Shown here: one piece after another, positions 46,913 to 58,774 of the stretch
Layout of the letters: every line of letters starts with the position of its first letter
Numbering within the stretch: position 1 is the first letter of the stretch
Origin: Spizellomyces punctatus DAOM BR117
Taxonomy: Eukaryota; Chytridiomycota; Chytridiomycetes; Spizellomycetales; Spizellomycetaceae
NCBI RefSeq assembly: GCF_000182565.1
Contig: NW_015971542.1
Span: forward strand, 1,432,662 to 1,496,661
Direction of reading: 5' to 3'
DNA: 64,000 nucleotides
Position numbers and translations under genes: made by a program
The notes under the pieces: generated by a model
Databases searched by the model: none
What the model saw: the letters and a program-made list of their open reading frames with translations, nothing else
What the model was told of the DNA's origin: nothing

Positions 46913-47994
46913 ATGCTACGACGGATTGGTAGGGGTCCTCTATTGCATTGGCAGATAGAGGAGCTTAGACTGACTGAATCCTGTTCTTCGCTTTTCATAA
47001 TAGGACGTGTTCAACCGGCCCTTGTGGTCCGCAATGCGACCAGCGCCAGGTAAGGCTCGTTTGTGAAGCGAGTGCCGGCGAGTAACCAGACGTGAAGAAA
47101 CTAACTGTGGGTGCCGTTTCAGGGCGCTGCAAACAAGTGTACCATCGCCCTCAGACGTCACAAGTACATCCACGCCGCCCACCACCGCCTCCAAAGCTCC
47201 CCAATCCTTCCGCCCAAGCGTTTACCCTCGCATTCGAGACTTACTCCGAGATGGCGCTTATGAATCGCCGCAAACCCTTCAGCAAACGACCGATCAGCTT
47301 GAGGGTATCCGACGTGCACAGGAAGCTGTGGCGCAAGGTCGCTATGCGGTCCTTCAACCAAACTCGACATCCAAACGTCCGAAGAAGCCTCACCAAGCTT
47401 TCCTTGCGCGGCTGAGGGAGGATGGTGGTGACAAGATTGTCAGTTTCCGGAAAAACTTTTTGCACACGGAGTACACACGATTCGTTACCCTGTGCGATCA
47501 GGTCAAAGGTTTGACTCTGGATCAGGCCTTGCTCCAGATACGATGGTTGAGAAAGCCAATCACCAAAAAGATGGAGGAAGCTTTAAAGGAGGCAATTGTG
47601 AAAGCAAAGGAGCAGGGCCTCGACTTGAAGAAAACATTTGTGGGTTAGTGCCTTTGGTTAGAAGACACATGATCCCACTGTTCAACAGCCATTGACTTAC
47701 TCATTTTACACAGCTGATGCATACGTAAAGGAGAACGCTGCAATTCTCCAATCCCAACTCGTCAAGCGCTATCTTCGTGGCCGTGGCCGTTACGGCGCGA
47801 CTCCTCATCCTGTGACGGCACTCTTGGAAATTACACTCCAAGAGCGAGAAAAGCCTTTCAGCATCCGTGACAGTGACCCATTGGAATGGCTGCGAGAACG
47901 GCTGAGGGACCGCCAACGACCGTTTGTGAAGAGTGCGGAGGAGGTGTACAATGATGTGAGAAGCAAAAGACCCATTAAGCAAGTGTTTTGTTAA
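46913..47994 (+). CDS. MRPL22: Mitochondrial large-subunit ribosomal protein uL22m
   Basis: Starts MLRRIGRGPLLHWQ, an Arg-rich mitochondrial leader, and splices after VVRNATSAR (donor about 47054, acceptor about 47121). A variable region follows (VYPRIRDLLRDGAYESPQTL). The uL22 fold is visible: IVSFRKNFLHTEYTRFVTLC, KGLTLDQALLQIRWLRKPIT, KKMEEALKEAIVKAKEQGLD, then after an intron AYVKENAAILQSQLVKRYLR and RGRGRYGATPHPVTALLEIT, the C-terminal hook that lines the exit tunnel. Ends SKRPIKQVFC, stop 47992-47994. About 130 bp head-to-head with the SET gene. Confidence 0.88.
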
Positions 47995-48217
47995 CATGGC
48001 GGGAGGAGAGGAAACAGGTCGTGTGCATTACCATTAATAGCAAGCAATAGCTCTGTTTCATCAAGCAACAAGGAAGGTGCTTACAATGCATGTTCAAATT
48101 CAATTGGTGGACTGGAGAACATCGATTGTATTGTCAATATTATTAGACAGATGATATTTATCTACAAAACATTTATGTAACAGATACATGCAAAAAAAAA
48201 CTACTGAATGAGGTCCT

Positions 48218-48771
48218 TTAGCCGCCGCCGCTGCCGCCTACTCCTCGTGCCAACTGTCCAACAGCCCCAATGGCAAAACCGAGACGATACGCTTGATCTG
48301 CGAACGAGAGAGATGCTGTTTAGCCCAGCTGCTATCAAATGCACTGCGACCGATTCCAAGGAACGAATAAGGTACCTCTTTCGGCCTTTTTCTGGGGATC
48401 CTCTTCACCCTCCCCTATGGTGTACTCTGCACGACACTTTAGGCATTTCACTTCTTTCATTTTTAAACAGCACAGAATGCCACAACTATGGGTAAAGCAT
48501 TAGTCCAGTCCGGAATACAGAGCGAAACAAGACAGGAGAGAAAGTTACGGGAAGAGAAAGATTGCCATAACGTAGGCAGAGCGAGGATAGTAGGGTTTTG
48601 ACCACTCGTGAACGGCTCCTGTTGGGCATGTTGGAGACTGCACATGCAGTGAGATTGTGAGTTATCGGGCATGACAATCTGGGACCAGTTGGGCAATCCA
48701 CCTACCGATGGGTCCCCTCGTTCAAAATGGTCGTCGTAGGGGGGCGGCGGTGGCTCTGGCTCGTTGGACAT
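48218..48771 (-). CDS. BRI3-like small membrane protein with zinc-ribbon cysteines
   Basis: Exon 1 begins MSNEPEPPPPPYDDHFERGD, a proline-rich stretch with PPPY; an in-frame ATG at 48873 could add 34 residues. Splicing then gives SPTCPTGAVHEWSKPYYPRS, AYVMAIFLFP and, after the next intron, CGILCCLKMKEVKCLKCRAE, and last AYRLGFAIGAVGQLARG with a Gly-rich tail. Layout: PPxY-type proline-rich N-terminus, one Cys before and CxxC after a hydrophobic 'FLFPCGILCC' insert. It matches animal brain protein I3 (BRI3) and is related to LITAF-type membrane-inserted zinc domains. Such proteins sit on endosomes and lysosomes and recruit Nedd4-type ligases. Assignment by motif only. Confidence 0.65.
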
Positions 48772-49683
48772 GTGGATCTTGGATAATTGCAAAAACGAGA
48801 GTTTTGGCGAAAAGGACGGCGGCTGGTCATGTTCAAACGGCTTACTTAATACGGAGTCACGGGCGATGGGCATGGTTGGAATGGTTGGATTGGGCTTTGG
48901 ATTAAATGATCAGTAAGTGGGGCAGTTGATGGGATTTTGTTGATGAAGATGCTCACCGACTTTACAGTCAGCAACTATTTCTGCCATTAATAAAATATTC
49001 CAAAAATACGGGATGCGGAGGTGATTGCCACAGTCGAGAGTCGAGTTCGAAGCAATTACGATTCTTGATAGAGCCACGATCTACACAAATAATTATACGC
49101 AGCTGAACCATGCATTCGTTTTCTGATTTGCGGGTTAAAGTTGGGCAAATCAGCGAGAGTAAGGAGACTGATACATGCATATGCGACCGGGGTATTTTTA
49201 CAGCGGTACTCAAAAATGTTTGCGCTCCAGCTGAAAGATTAGTTTGAAATCAAACGACGAGCCGAAGGCGTCATAAATAGAACTTAGAGAGCCCAATGGA
49301 GCGAGGGAAAGATGACGAAATATACATCGGGCTATCTGTGAAAGTGCGCACGGACTCTTTTCCATCAGGAATGCGAGGAAATGTAAAGCGAAAGTCCTAA
49401 CGCTGTAATTCAGAGAACCATTCAGCAGCCGCTAGCAGTAGTAGTTAAGTACCGACTAGGGGCACCAGCGAGATCCAATATAATGATGAAACCTGTCCTG
49501 CAAGCAACTCCACTTTTCCGCTAGATCTAATCCAAAATGCCTTGGCTGCGCAATTCACCACCATATATATCTTCATCGGCCAAGCGTTATTTGTTTATAC
49601 TGCTTGTTCAGCCACGTGAGCGCAGCCGATTATGGCCAGCGATCAACGATGTGACTGCTGGTCCATGAGCTCTGGGTTTGAGC
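48772..49683. other. Divergent intergenic 0.9 kb
   Basis: Between BRI3-like (minus) and HemW (plus) starts. No frame with support; holds both promoters and possibly a longer 5' end of the BRI3-like gene up to 48873. Confidence 0.5.
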
Positions 49684-51954
49684 ATGTGGACATTCACACC
49701 TCATCTGCGCCATACAAAATGGTTACGGCCGCACCGTTTTTGTCGTCACTTTCTGCAGCATGTGTCAGACGGTAGCAAGAAAAGCTTCTCTTCGGCGATC
49801 GAACCACCGTCGCTGCCTGTCTCCATTTACATTCACTGGCCGTATTGTGAAAGGTTTGAATACTGTTTCTTGGACTCTGTTGCTGGAAAAAATTGCTGGC
49901 AGCTAAGTAAGGATTCTCATGTACGGAATTTGCAACGTTCTAGTAAATGCACATACTGCTCGTTCAACAAGTATCACATACCTCAAGGGTGAGTGACAAG
50001 AACGACCCGATAGACGTATTGTGATAGCTCCACAGTTGCAGGCGGAGAAGGAGTACAATCCATCATCTCTGACAAGCGCTGATAATAGAGGGCAGGACCA
50101 TGACAGAATGGAACACGCTTTATTATCAGAACTAGAGCACGCCCTCTCGGTGCCTCTAGAAAATGTTTTGAATCCCGATAAGGTTCCGCCCACATCGAAA
50201 GGGGAAGCACCTCGGCGACGAGTGAATTCGGTATATTTTGGAGGAGGCACCCCGAGTTTGGCAAGGGTAGGATATACATATAGTCATCCGTTCTTTCCTT
50301 GGTATTTCGTATATGATGGAATCATCATGGTTAATAGATTCACGCCTAATTGTCGTTTATCGTCCATTACTTGTCCCCCTTTCCCGTGGTGCCTTTTTTG
50401 ATGCTTCATGCACTAGCCTACGATGATATCCTCCATTTTGGACCTGATCGCCTCGAAATGCAATGTTTCACCATCGATGGAAGTAACGCTAGAAGGCAAC
50501 CCAACGGTGTGTCCCAAACCTCAACCGCCCGTGTTGCCCTGCAGAGTCTCACATGTATCCTACCAGTCTAGTGAAATGGCCCGTCTACGAGATTTTCGTG
50601 CAGCAGGGATTAATCGCATGTCCCTGGGCATCCAGGTGAATGACCCTATACTATTAGATTCTGGATAAATAAGCTCCGGGGGTTAACTTAAGCAATACAT
50701 CCGCCTAAGGCGCTCGATAACAATGATCTCCGCTTTTTTGGCCGTGACCATTCCGTGATGGAAGGTATATCAGCCGCCCGATCTGCCGTAGAGTTGTTTG
50801 ATGCCGTGTCGTTAGATTTCATATGGGGAAGACCTCGTCAAAGTCTTCATGCTTGGGAGGAGGAGCTAGGGGTAGGCTCTGTCGGCTTGTGCAACCTATT
50901 CGCAGGCAGAGTTTGGTAACAGACGGTTTTCGACAACAGATTGCGGCAGCCCTCAATCCAACGCATCTAAGCCTTTACCATCTGACAGTTGAACGTGGAA
51001 CACCGCTTTTTGACTTTGCGAAATCTGGGAGTGTTTCTCTCCCTAATGAGGATGCGTCCGGTGAAATGTACGAAAGGACCGTCGAGGTTGGTGGTTCGGT
51101 GACCACGGTAATCAAGAAATCGCTCACCATCTCGCGGGAAAGGTCGCAGAGAAAAACGGTTACATTCAGTACGAAGTATCATCTTTTGCAAGGGATGGTA
51201 ATCTGAACAATAGAAGTCGGCATAATTTGTCTTATTGGACTGGCATGGATTACATAGGTTGGCAGCGTACCCCTTGGTTGGGAAGATGACCCTGATATTC
51301 GTTATGAAAGTGGTAACGCATCGTCGGTCGGTATAATCTAGGAATCGGTCCAGGTGCTCATGGCAGGTTGTACGGCGCTCACGACTTTCAAAGATTTCGA
51401 ACCTTTAGAGTGAGTGAACTTTCATGATAATATTGCAATTTAACATCAGTGTGACGAATTCCTACATAGATCCTTGATCCAAATACCTGGATGAAACAAT
51501 GCGAGGAGATCGGGCATGGGTGAGCTATTGGCATAATTGTGCCATCCATCCCATGAAGACGTGTTAATGCAACATTTTCAAACAGGATGCGAAAAGTCGT
51601 CCCGATGCCGCATCAGCAGACACTTCAGGAACTCATCGTATTAGGCCTCCGTACCAGTGACGGTGTGGATTTTCGCAATCTGTCACTGCACATGGCAAAG
51701 CATGTGGATTACATCATGGAGGTATGTCGGCATTCGCGACATAATCCGTATGGATGGTTCTGATAGTCCTGTAGATTCTGGACTTCGCTCGTGCGCAGGA
51801 TTTTGTGGATGCTGGATTATTGGAGTGGATTGATGGACAGGTGGTTTCTGTAGGTGGCGGACGGTGGGTAAGCGGAATTCGACCGACAAGAAAGGGATTG
51901 GCCGTTGTGGATGGTATAGTGGTTGAGATAACGTCTCTGAAACCGGGAAACTGA
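49684..51954 (+). CDS. HemW/RSAD1-type radical SAM protein
   Basis: Mitochondrial haem-handling relative of coproporphyrinogen oxidase HemN. Exon 1 encodes a basic leader (MWTFTPHLRHTKWLRPHRFC) then LPVSIYIHWPYCE. Splicing to KCTYCSFNKYHIPQ yields the radical-SAM CX3CX2C motif, with its first Cys in exon 1. Later exons give VNSVYFGGGTPSLA, VTLEGNPT, MARLRDFRAAGINRMSLGIQ, DNNDLRFFGRDHSVMEGISA-like sequence, VSLDFIWGRP, LNPTHLSLYHLTVERGTPLF, IGIGPGAHGRLYG, and the C-terminal winged helix ending VEITSLKPGN. HemW proteins bind haem and lack true oxidase activity. Nine or so introns, some borders approximate. Confidence 0.87.
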
Positions 51955-52747
51955 GGATTGGAACTGCCGTTCAACACGTTTAACAACGTGAGCATACCAT
52001 GCGGGACTTGATGAGAGAGGAAGAGAAAGTGTAGGCGAATGTGAGAAAGTGCGAGCACAAGAAGAGTATAAGGATGTTCAGACTCAATATACATATGAGC
52101 CGGATTGACTTTGGCTCCCCTTGCATGGTCCCTATTTTTGCACCGCTTGGCCTAAATTCAGTCTTATCGAGCATTTTACATACTATTATCCCAAGGCCCC
52201 TATTACAGCAAGACACTTCCGGCATCAGTGTCTTGTCTATTACATCTCTTCCATATTAATATAATCGTAGCAGGCAACCCACGCAACTGTGCAGATTGTC
52301 AACGAACCTCTGGTGTTCGAGTGATCGTCTTGTTGCCGACAGCATCACCGGCGTGCACAAGTTGGAGGCCATGGTTAAAGGAAAAACGGGGGCGGGAGCT
52401 GCTGCGGCCTACATCTGATAGGTGCATCCACGGCATGCTCTTGGGGGAGAGAGACAGTGGGGCCCAATGGAAGCCTTGTGCGCAATAAATAAAGATTTTG
52501 TCGCAGAAGACTACAGGAGGATGTAGTATGGAAATGGTACGAATACGGCGTCTGCAAAGAAGAATCTCGCTCAGACCTTTTGATCGTCGTCGACCATCAA
52601 CAGCCTTGCTCATCCTAGCAAAGCAATAGGTAATTGGTCATGATCATCATCAGGAAAGCTCACAATACTTATAGTGGCCAGATGAACTGATGTAGGTATT
52701 CCTGGCCGCATGTTTGTGTCTCAATGGATACTATTTTATATTCAATT
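51955..52747. other. Convergent intergenic 0.8 kb
   Basis: Between the HemW stop and the SEC1 stop. Only short frames without recognisable content. Confidence 0.5.
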
Positions 52748-55700
52748 TCAACCGGCCTTGTCTTTTTTCTTTCCGCTAAACATGCCCCTAATCCCCTTTT
52801 CTTTTCCGTCTCGCGCTAAGCTCACACTAGTCGAACTCCGGGACATGCCGTTATCGGCATCTCCCCTCCCAACAGAAGCCGACGCAGACGATAATAATTC
52901 CGTCGACGCTGCTAGCCCTTTAACTATCTCCGACGATGGCGTAGCGTTACCCAAATCTTTCAAAATCTCGACGAGTTGCACCGGGTTATATATATGTGTC
53001 GTCCCGATAATCACATCTCTTTGCAACTCTTTGATCACTTCATACGTTGCTCGTAGCTCAGAGAACGTTAGCCCACCTAGAGAAAAGAGGATGATTCTTG
53101 GGCCGTTCTTGCGCAACTCTGACGAAGAAACTTGTTGTTGTGTCTGCTGTTGTGACTGCTGAATTGTATCTGGTTGTGTGTCATCGGATGCCTTTTTTCG
53201 AGGCGTGGCCCATGATGCGCGAGTTGTGCGTAAAGAGGTTGGGTGTGATGGATCGGGAGGGATAAGCGCCAGCGCTTTTTCGCGGGGAGTTTTAGTAGCG
53301 TTTGTTGGCGGTGGTGGAGGTGGTGGGGCAAGGTCCTCCGGTGGGGGCTCTGTGATCCAGGGGAAGATGGTCGAATCCAATTGATTTCGTATTTGGTCCT
53401 ATGGCTTTTGAAATTATAAACTGCTGCCGACGGCGTGATAGAATTTGATGCATACCTGCAGCACGGTTTTCAGGACGGGAGACCATCGACTCAAGTCATA
53501 GGTTTCCCCCTTCCTCTTCTTCTGTCGATTGTGAAGGTGGTATGTGTACCGACCCCGGTCCTTATCTTCCTTGCTTTTCTCCTTGGACTTACTCAATCGA
53601 ACACCCACGAGAGATAAGTTTGTGATTGCTTGTGAGTCCTCCACAGAAAGCTTGGCGTATCCCAGTAACCGACGTCGCTCGTCGTCCTCTATTCCATGTT
53701 GGGTAATTATATACAGCATCAAAAGACGGAGCTTGTCGGTTGGGCTTTCAAAAAGTCAGATTGTGATCGTGCATATGCAGTGAGGGGCAGGATTCTTATT
53801 GCGGTGCCTACCTAACGTTGTCGCTATCCAAGGCAGGGACCATGTCCATCATAACATTGGCAAACTTAATGGCTCTCCCATCAACCGATTCACCCGTCGC
53901 GAGATCCTATAAGACCGATACAAATCCTGTGAGCCAACAGCCCCTCTGTAGCGAGCATAAGGTACAGCAACTTGCCTGCTCAACGGCGGCAACCATATCC
54001 AACTGCCTTCTCTCAAACATTGTCTTGCACTCCTGGCAAATGTTGATGTGGACTGAAAACTACTCGCGTACCAGGCGTTAGCCAATATTACCTTCGTTTT
54101 TCAAAGCACAACAGCAACGACCAGGTACCTTGGACTTCATCTCCTGAAATTGGGGTAATGAGCTCAACGTGTCTTTCATTTGTTTAAGAGAATCGATCCC
54201 CTTTGCGCTGTCAGTTAAAGGTAAACAATCAGCTCACTGTTCGTTTACCACATGCGTGTGCGCAAACCGGTTACCTAGCGTCACCGCCTTCTTTCTCCAT
54301 AGCTGTGGCTGCAGCTCGATTCTCCGTTAGGAACTTATTGAATGTACTGCGAATGTACTCAACGGCGTCCGCATAGTGCCAGTGACGAATTAGCATCTGA
54401 ATTGGTGTCAATCAACTAAATAGATTAGAAGGTGCAGGAAAGTTGAAATATTGGCCGCATGCTTACCCAGATTGGATCATTTTCGTCTAGGCTGGCGGAC
54501 GTAACTTGGGCGGCGGAAGCATCCGTCGATGCTCCTCCCTCAGTCTTGTATCTAATTGTCCCGAGATGATGCCTATTCAGCTAAATTTCATTAGCAGGCA
54601 GTACAAGGTACTCACATGTACTTTCCTCCCTCCAGCACCAACAAATCATTCATCATGGCTTGGTACGTAAACTCGTGTACCAAAGGTGATACCATATCCA
54701 AAGCCCTATCAACAATCACAAGGACAGAACGCTTGTAAGGACTAGGTGGCGGAAAATCTGGATCCAATCGGCATAGATCATCGAGCTCTTGCTGGACTCT
54801 ATGGGCCAGTTTCGAAGCGACCGTATTTTGGGTGCCTTGTGGTGAGTAATATCGGATATAAGGGTAGTCGCCCAAGGTGGAAAGAACAGAGATGATCTGG
54901 TGCGCTTAGGAATTGAGATGGCTGTGACCGAGGAGTAAAGGGGACCGGCAGCGAGTGGGCTTACACGTTGTGCTATGCTGGTTATTTCACCTGCTTGGTG
55001 ACCTGCGGCTTGGGGATTGTACAAAGGGAAGAGGGAAAGCGGTTGTTCAAAGGTGAATACTTGTGGTTCGTACGCTGGCGTACGCTCATTCGTTAGAAAA
55101 GGTTTAATGTCCCTTTATGTTAACCTTGGCACATACCAATAAAGTCAACATTCATTTCCTTTAGGGTTTTGACATAAGCCGACGCGGCTGAGGTTTTTAT
55201 CTTTTCAAAAAGATGATCCGGTAATCCTAGCAACAGGCAAGATACGACATGTTGGCTCACATTGACGTACAAAGGTATGGCCTAACATATTCACCTGCAA
55301 CGAAAAAGACATGTGCGGCAGCATACATGGCCTTTCCTTTTTCGAAATCTGCCAGAAATCGATCTACGCAGGCGTCCACTGGTGAGATAAAGTAGATGGC
55401 CTCCTTAGTCGGATATGGCTGCCGCTTTCGTGTCAAGTCTTCCACCACTTCATAATCAAGTAAACCTGGTTTAGCCAAGCCAAAACTATGCACCCAATTC
55501 GACGACACACACAGGTCACATTTTCCTCTAGAATATCATGCATCCTGCAAGCCGTATTCAATATCTTGATGGATTTAGGATCAACGACAATGATCTTCCA
55601 TTTTCCGGGAGGCTGTACGGATTGGATCATGTCCACTAGTATTCCTGTGAATGGTTGCATGTTAGGGGACTCTGGGTCGGCCTAGAAGGCGCTCAAACTT

Positions 55701-55755
55701 TGTCACGTAACAGCATGAACCCACTTTTTTTCATCAATTCCTTTATTGACGACAT
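52748..55755 (-). CDS. SEC1: Sec1/Munc18 (SM) protein, SEC1 class
   Basis: Binds syntaxins and SNARE bundles for exocytic vesicle fusion. It starts MSSIKELMKK and, after an intron, ILVDMIQSVQPPGKWKIIVV, DPKSIKILNTACRMHDILEE, VVEDLTRKRQPYPTKEAIYF and ISPVDACVDRFLADFEKGKA (domain 1), FFVAG.. , EFTYQAMMNDLLVLEGGKYM following SVLVIVDRALDMVSPLVHEF (the domain 3a start), a polar linker, MLYIITQHGIEDDERRRLLG, and the last exon GPRIILFSLGGLTFSELRAT and YEVIKELQRDVIIGTTHIYN, the SM C-terminal signature. The tail after the fold is Ser-rich and basic. Ten or more introns. Exocytic Sec1/Munc18-1 is favoured over Sly1 or Vps45 by the RDVIIGTTHIYNP end. Confidence 0.9.
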
Positions 55756-56032
55756 TCTGGCAGATATACAGTTGTCAACGTCTCATTGGATAGATTCACC
55801 TTGACGTCCCCAGTGGAGGGTGTCACTTGAAGGACAACCGGAGGCCTAGAGGACAAGACCACGACGCGCTCTGCTGCTCACGTAACATTCATTGCATGAC
55901 TTTGCAAACTTCTCCAGTGCTCAGTGGTACAGTCACAGCGAAAGCACTATAGCTCCATGGCAACGCAGCCTCGTCGTCTGTCGTGCTCCAGAAACCTGTT
56001 GACACTGACAACAGAAAATCACAATCACCAAA

Positions 56033-56645
56033 ATGAAACCAAAGAATCCCGCCCGCCGCAACGTCCCGTTGAAGCCACAAATACCTGGGAAAACCATAAA
56101 GAAAAGTGCTGGCTCAGGTGGAAGGAGAACAACGAAGCCGAAGGCAGTCTCGAACGAGATACCCAAGACTTTGACAACCTCAGCAGCCGCACCCGCAGCC
56201 GCACCTGCACCCACGCCCACACCCACATCCGCCTCCACAGCAGTATCTGACGAAGCCACACTCGCATCCATTCCCACCACATCCCGCAAGAAGGGCAAGA
56301 AATTCCCCACACAGGTGCGCAAACCAGCGTCTCCTAGGAAAAAGCTTATGAACTGACATATCTGGCCAGTCACACCTCCTATCTTTGATAGATGCGATAT
56401 CAACACAGCAAGATCAGGTCATCACCAACAAACTCGCTCGACATCATGCAAACGCGGCCCGCAACTCGGTAAAGCAAAAGAAGACCCAAGACAAAAAGAG
56501 AGAGAAGAGAGCAGAGATTGAAGTCATCAAGAAGCAACTAAGGATGGAGAAGGGAAAAAAGAAGAAAAGAAAGAGTAAAGAGGAACCGGAGCAAGATTCA
56601 GAGAGTGGAGGGAAGCCAAAGAAACGGGTCACATTCGATCTTTAG
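56033..56645 (+). CDS. Small basic protein with C-terminal PP1-docking (RVxF) motif
   Basis: Two exons. Exon 1 gives MKPKNPARRNVPLKPQIPGK, an Ala/Pro/Thr-rich linker, and KKGKKFPTQ. The intron (about 56315-56411) ends ..AACACAG, and exon 2 reads QDQVITNKLARHHANAARNS, VKQKKTQDKKREKRAEIEVI, KKQLRMEKGKKKKRKSKEEP and ends KPKKRVTFDL. KRVTF fits the RVxF consensus for protein phosphatase 1. The charged single-helix region plus nucleolar-type Lys runs suggests a nuclear or nucleolar protein. No family recognised. 277 bp head-to-head with SEC1. Confidence 0.6.
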
Positions 56646-56731
56646 CGAGCATGACATTTGTACATTCTTCATTTCAGACGCACCGTGTCGGTAGCATGTG
56701 TATTTATCTATTTTGAAATCAACTATAATAT

Positions 56732-58090
56732 CTAAAGTAAAAATACAGAAGAGGTCATTACTGCGCCTACCGCCAGGGCAGACCGCCAATATGTGCTCAC
56801 ACTTCTTGTGGCATCACTGGCAATATTACCGTCGCGGACATTCTTGCCAACCACCAACTCTACGCTTCCTTCCCATCCCAGCAGCCTAAGACTGTCTAAA
56901 ATCCCTGGACCATAAACGCCGCGTCCACCAAACCTTGCAATCAACTCGTCTAATGTCTTTCCGACCATATCCCCAACTGTTGGTACCATTAAAAAGTCCT
57001 GAGAGTTTGAGTAGGAAGCGTCAACGTGTGTCAGGGTCGATCCCGGTTCGTACGATCCCGGACTGCGTGTCGAGTACAGAGTTGTGTTGCGGAGAGCGAT
57101 GGATTTCGTCGAGGAGGTGATCGCCTTGTAAAGGCTGGCGGCCGCTGAAAAGGGGGCACCGCTGGATTCAAATGAGGAGATAAATGATGACAAGGAAAGA
57201 GACCCGGATCCTTGAGGCCACCATTGTTGTATAGGGATAACCTGGGCTTCTATAGACTTCCCAGTAGGGTCTTGGACGAGCTTGTCGAAAGGAGTTAGGA
57301 GAGTCCATGCGTCGACGCTTGGACTTGCGATTGGGCCGTGTAGATACAATTGTGGCGCAACGTAGGGATTCTGCGTCGATGAAAAATCCTTGTACATCAC
57401 CGAAAACGGTACCAATGAGGTATCCCAACCCATTCCGTGGGTAAACTCGTGGGTAGCTACGAACTCAAAATCGGTCTGGTTCGGGCCAATCGTCTGTCCT
57501 GAAGACTTGAACCAAAAGTCGAAATCCGAGTTGAATTCAGCCATAATGTCGTAAGGTGCATAGTCTAGCTTAGTGTCATGCTTGCTTTGCTTGACGAGAG
57601 ATTGAGGGTATAAATAAAAACGAGTGTTTTCCGTGTCATCACCTGTAGCAGATTGCGCTTTAGGCCGAGCCGGAAAATAGGCGGCAGGCAGCGCCATCCC
57701 TAACGTGTTCCCCATATCCCCACATCTGTCCTTTCGTCTTCCGTTACAAAAGCTTCTAAATGTGGCATGAACTCTGACCCTCTCTTTGATCGAAATCATT
57801 TGCGAAATGTACTGTCCAGCATTTTCAAACCCTTGTTGAGCGAATCGACAGGTTTGTTGGGGAGCGTTTGGACACACAAATGTGATGTCAAATTGGGAAT
57901 TTGCGCGGCGACTATGCGCATTAATGGGTGGCAATGATGGCTCATGCTCTCGTGGCAAAAAGGGGTAGGGTGTAAGGTGAGGCGAAAATGGCGATATTCG
58001 GTCAAAGCGGGTGACAATGTCCTCCGCAATTGCTGACCGGAACGAGTGCGAGGCCAAGAGGAGGAGGTAAAGTCCATATCGGTAGAGCAT
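56732..58090 (-). CDS. Secreted, probably GPI-anchored HExxH metalloprotease-like protein
   Basis: Single exon. ATG at 58088-58090 gives a signal peptide (MLYRYGLYLLLLASHSF..AIAED), and a TATA box 61-67 bp upstream supports this start; the frame stays open further up but without ATG. The body has FVCPNAPQQTCRFAQQGFEN, paired cysteines, FWFKSSGQTIGPNQTDFEFV and the zincin motif ATHEFTHGMGWDTS (HExxH followed by Gly-Trp). The C-terminus ends with a Ser-rich region and a short apolar tail, SALAVGAVMTSSVFLL, as in GPI precursors. About 450 residues. The third zinc ligand cannot be named. It probably acts at or outside the cell wall. Confidence 0.82.
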   Translation of the reverse strand: MLYRYGLYLLLLASHSFRSAIAEDIVTRFDRISPFSPHLTPYPFLPREHEPSLPPINAHSRRANSQFDITFVCPNAPQQTCRFAQQGFENAGQYISQMISIKERVRVHATFRSFCNGRRKDRCGDMGNTLGMALPAAYFPARPKAQSATGDDTENTRFYLYPQSLVKQSKHDTKLDYAPYDIMAEFNSDFDFWFKSSGQTIGPNQTDFEFVATHEFTHGMGWDTSLVPFSVMYKDFSSTQNPYVAPQLYLHGPIASPSVDAWTLLTPFDKLVQDPTGKSIEAQVIPIQQWWPQGSGSLSLSSFISSFESSGAPFSAAASLYKAITSSTKSIALRNTTLYSTRSPGSYEPGSTLTHVDASYSNSQDFLMVPTVGDMVGKTLDELIARFGGRGVYGPGILDSLRLLGWEGSVELVVGKNVRDGNIASDATRSVSTYWRSALAVGAVMTSSVFLL

Positions 58091-58150
58091 TGTGGAGGCG
58101 AAGGACGGGGTTTCTATGAGTGCTTGCTGACCCTCCGAGCCATAGAATGG

Positions 58151-58157
58151 TTTTATA
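58151..58157 (-). promoter_or_regulatory. TATA box of the metalloprotease gene
   Basis: TATAAAA on the minus strand, just over 60 bp upstream of the ATG at 58090, consistent with a short leader. Confidence 0.5.
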
Positions 58158-58332
58158 AAGCCGGTTAGAAACGACGAAAGCCGACGACGACGACGACGAC
58201 CAACGTTCGATTTCTCTTTTGACGTCGTCTTCGGCGGCAAATTTGCTGCATGACTGTGCCCCTTTACGGCTTAGCTGCGTGTCGCCCATCCATCTTGTAA
58301 TTTGACCCCAGTCCACCATCCATGGAGCTAAC

Positions 58333-58352
58333 AGGGTTAAGGTTAGGGTTAG
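58333..58352. repeat. Interstitial telomere-like sequence
   Basis: AGGGTTAAGGTTAGGGTTAG: three tandem units of the TTAGGG type, one with a base change. It is internal to the window, between the metalloprotease gene and the oxidoreductase pseudogene. Confidence 0.55.
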
Positions 58353-58774
58353 TGCTCGCGGATTTCTGAATGGTGGTAGCTTGTAGTTTGGTTTCGCTCG
58401 TTGGTGAACTGGGGTTGTTAAATTCACAGCAGTCTAGCAATGACTTTGAAGCTCAAAACGCCTTTGAGCGGTCCTAATTGCATTGCAAAGTCGTACCCAA
58501 AGTACATACTTCTCCCATTCCCGCTCTGAATGAAACAGCAGCTACGTGGCGCAACCCCACATTATTGAAAGACCTATAGAGTCTCTTAGATAGCCATCTG
58601 GCTAAAAGAGGTTTTGGTCACCAAGAACGATCTCCAACTTGCAAAACCATTCTACCCTCCGATGTCCATATGTCACCTCGCTCGTAGACTTGTGCGAGTT
58701 CTCAATAATGGGTCAAACTTTAGCGTTGATCAACGCGCTAATGCCGGTTAGTTGTTCGTTTTCTGGTCTGACTA

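Larger units (their letters stand above)
58091..58770. other. Intergenic with TATA box, CGA run and telomere-like tract
   Basis: Contains the metalloprotease promoter, a (CGA)6-like run at 58182-58201 and the telomere-like 58333-58352 sequence. No frame has protein-like content. Confidence 0.5.

Noticed and set aside
46783-46998. Longer N-terminus of the SET protein starting at 46998
   Set aside because: It would overlap the uL22m start codon and leader on the other strand; the added residues are low complexity and not typical of the family.
58091-58240. Upstream extension of the metalloprotease (MPPKTTSKEK.. with an Arg run)
   Set aside because: No ATG in the extension; the Arg run is a CGA repeat and a TATA box falls inside it; the downstream ATG opens a proper signal peptide.
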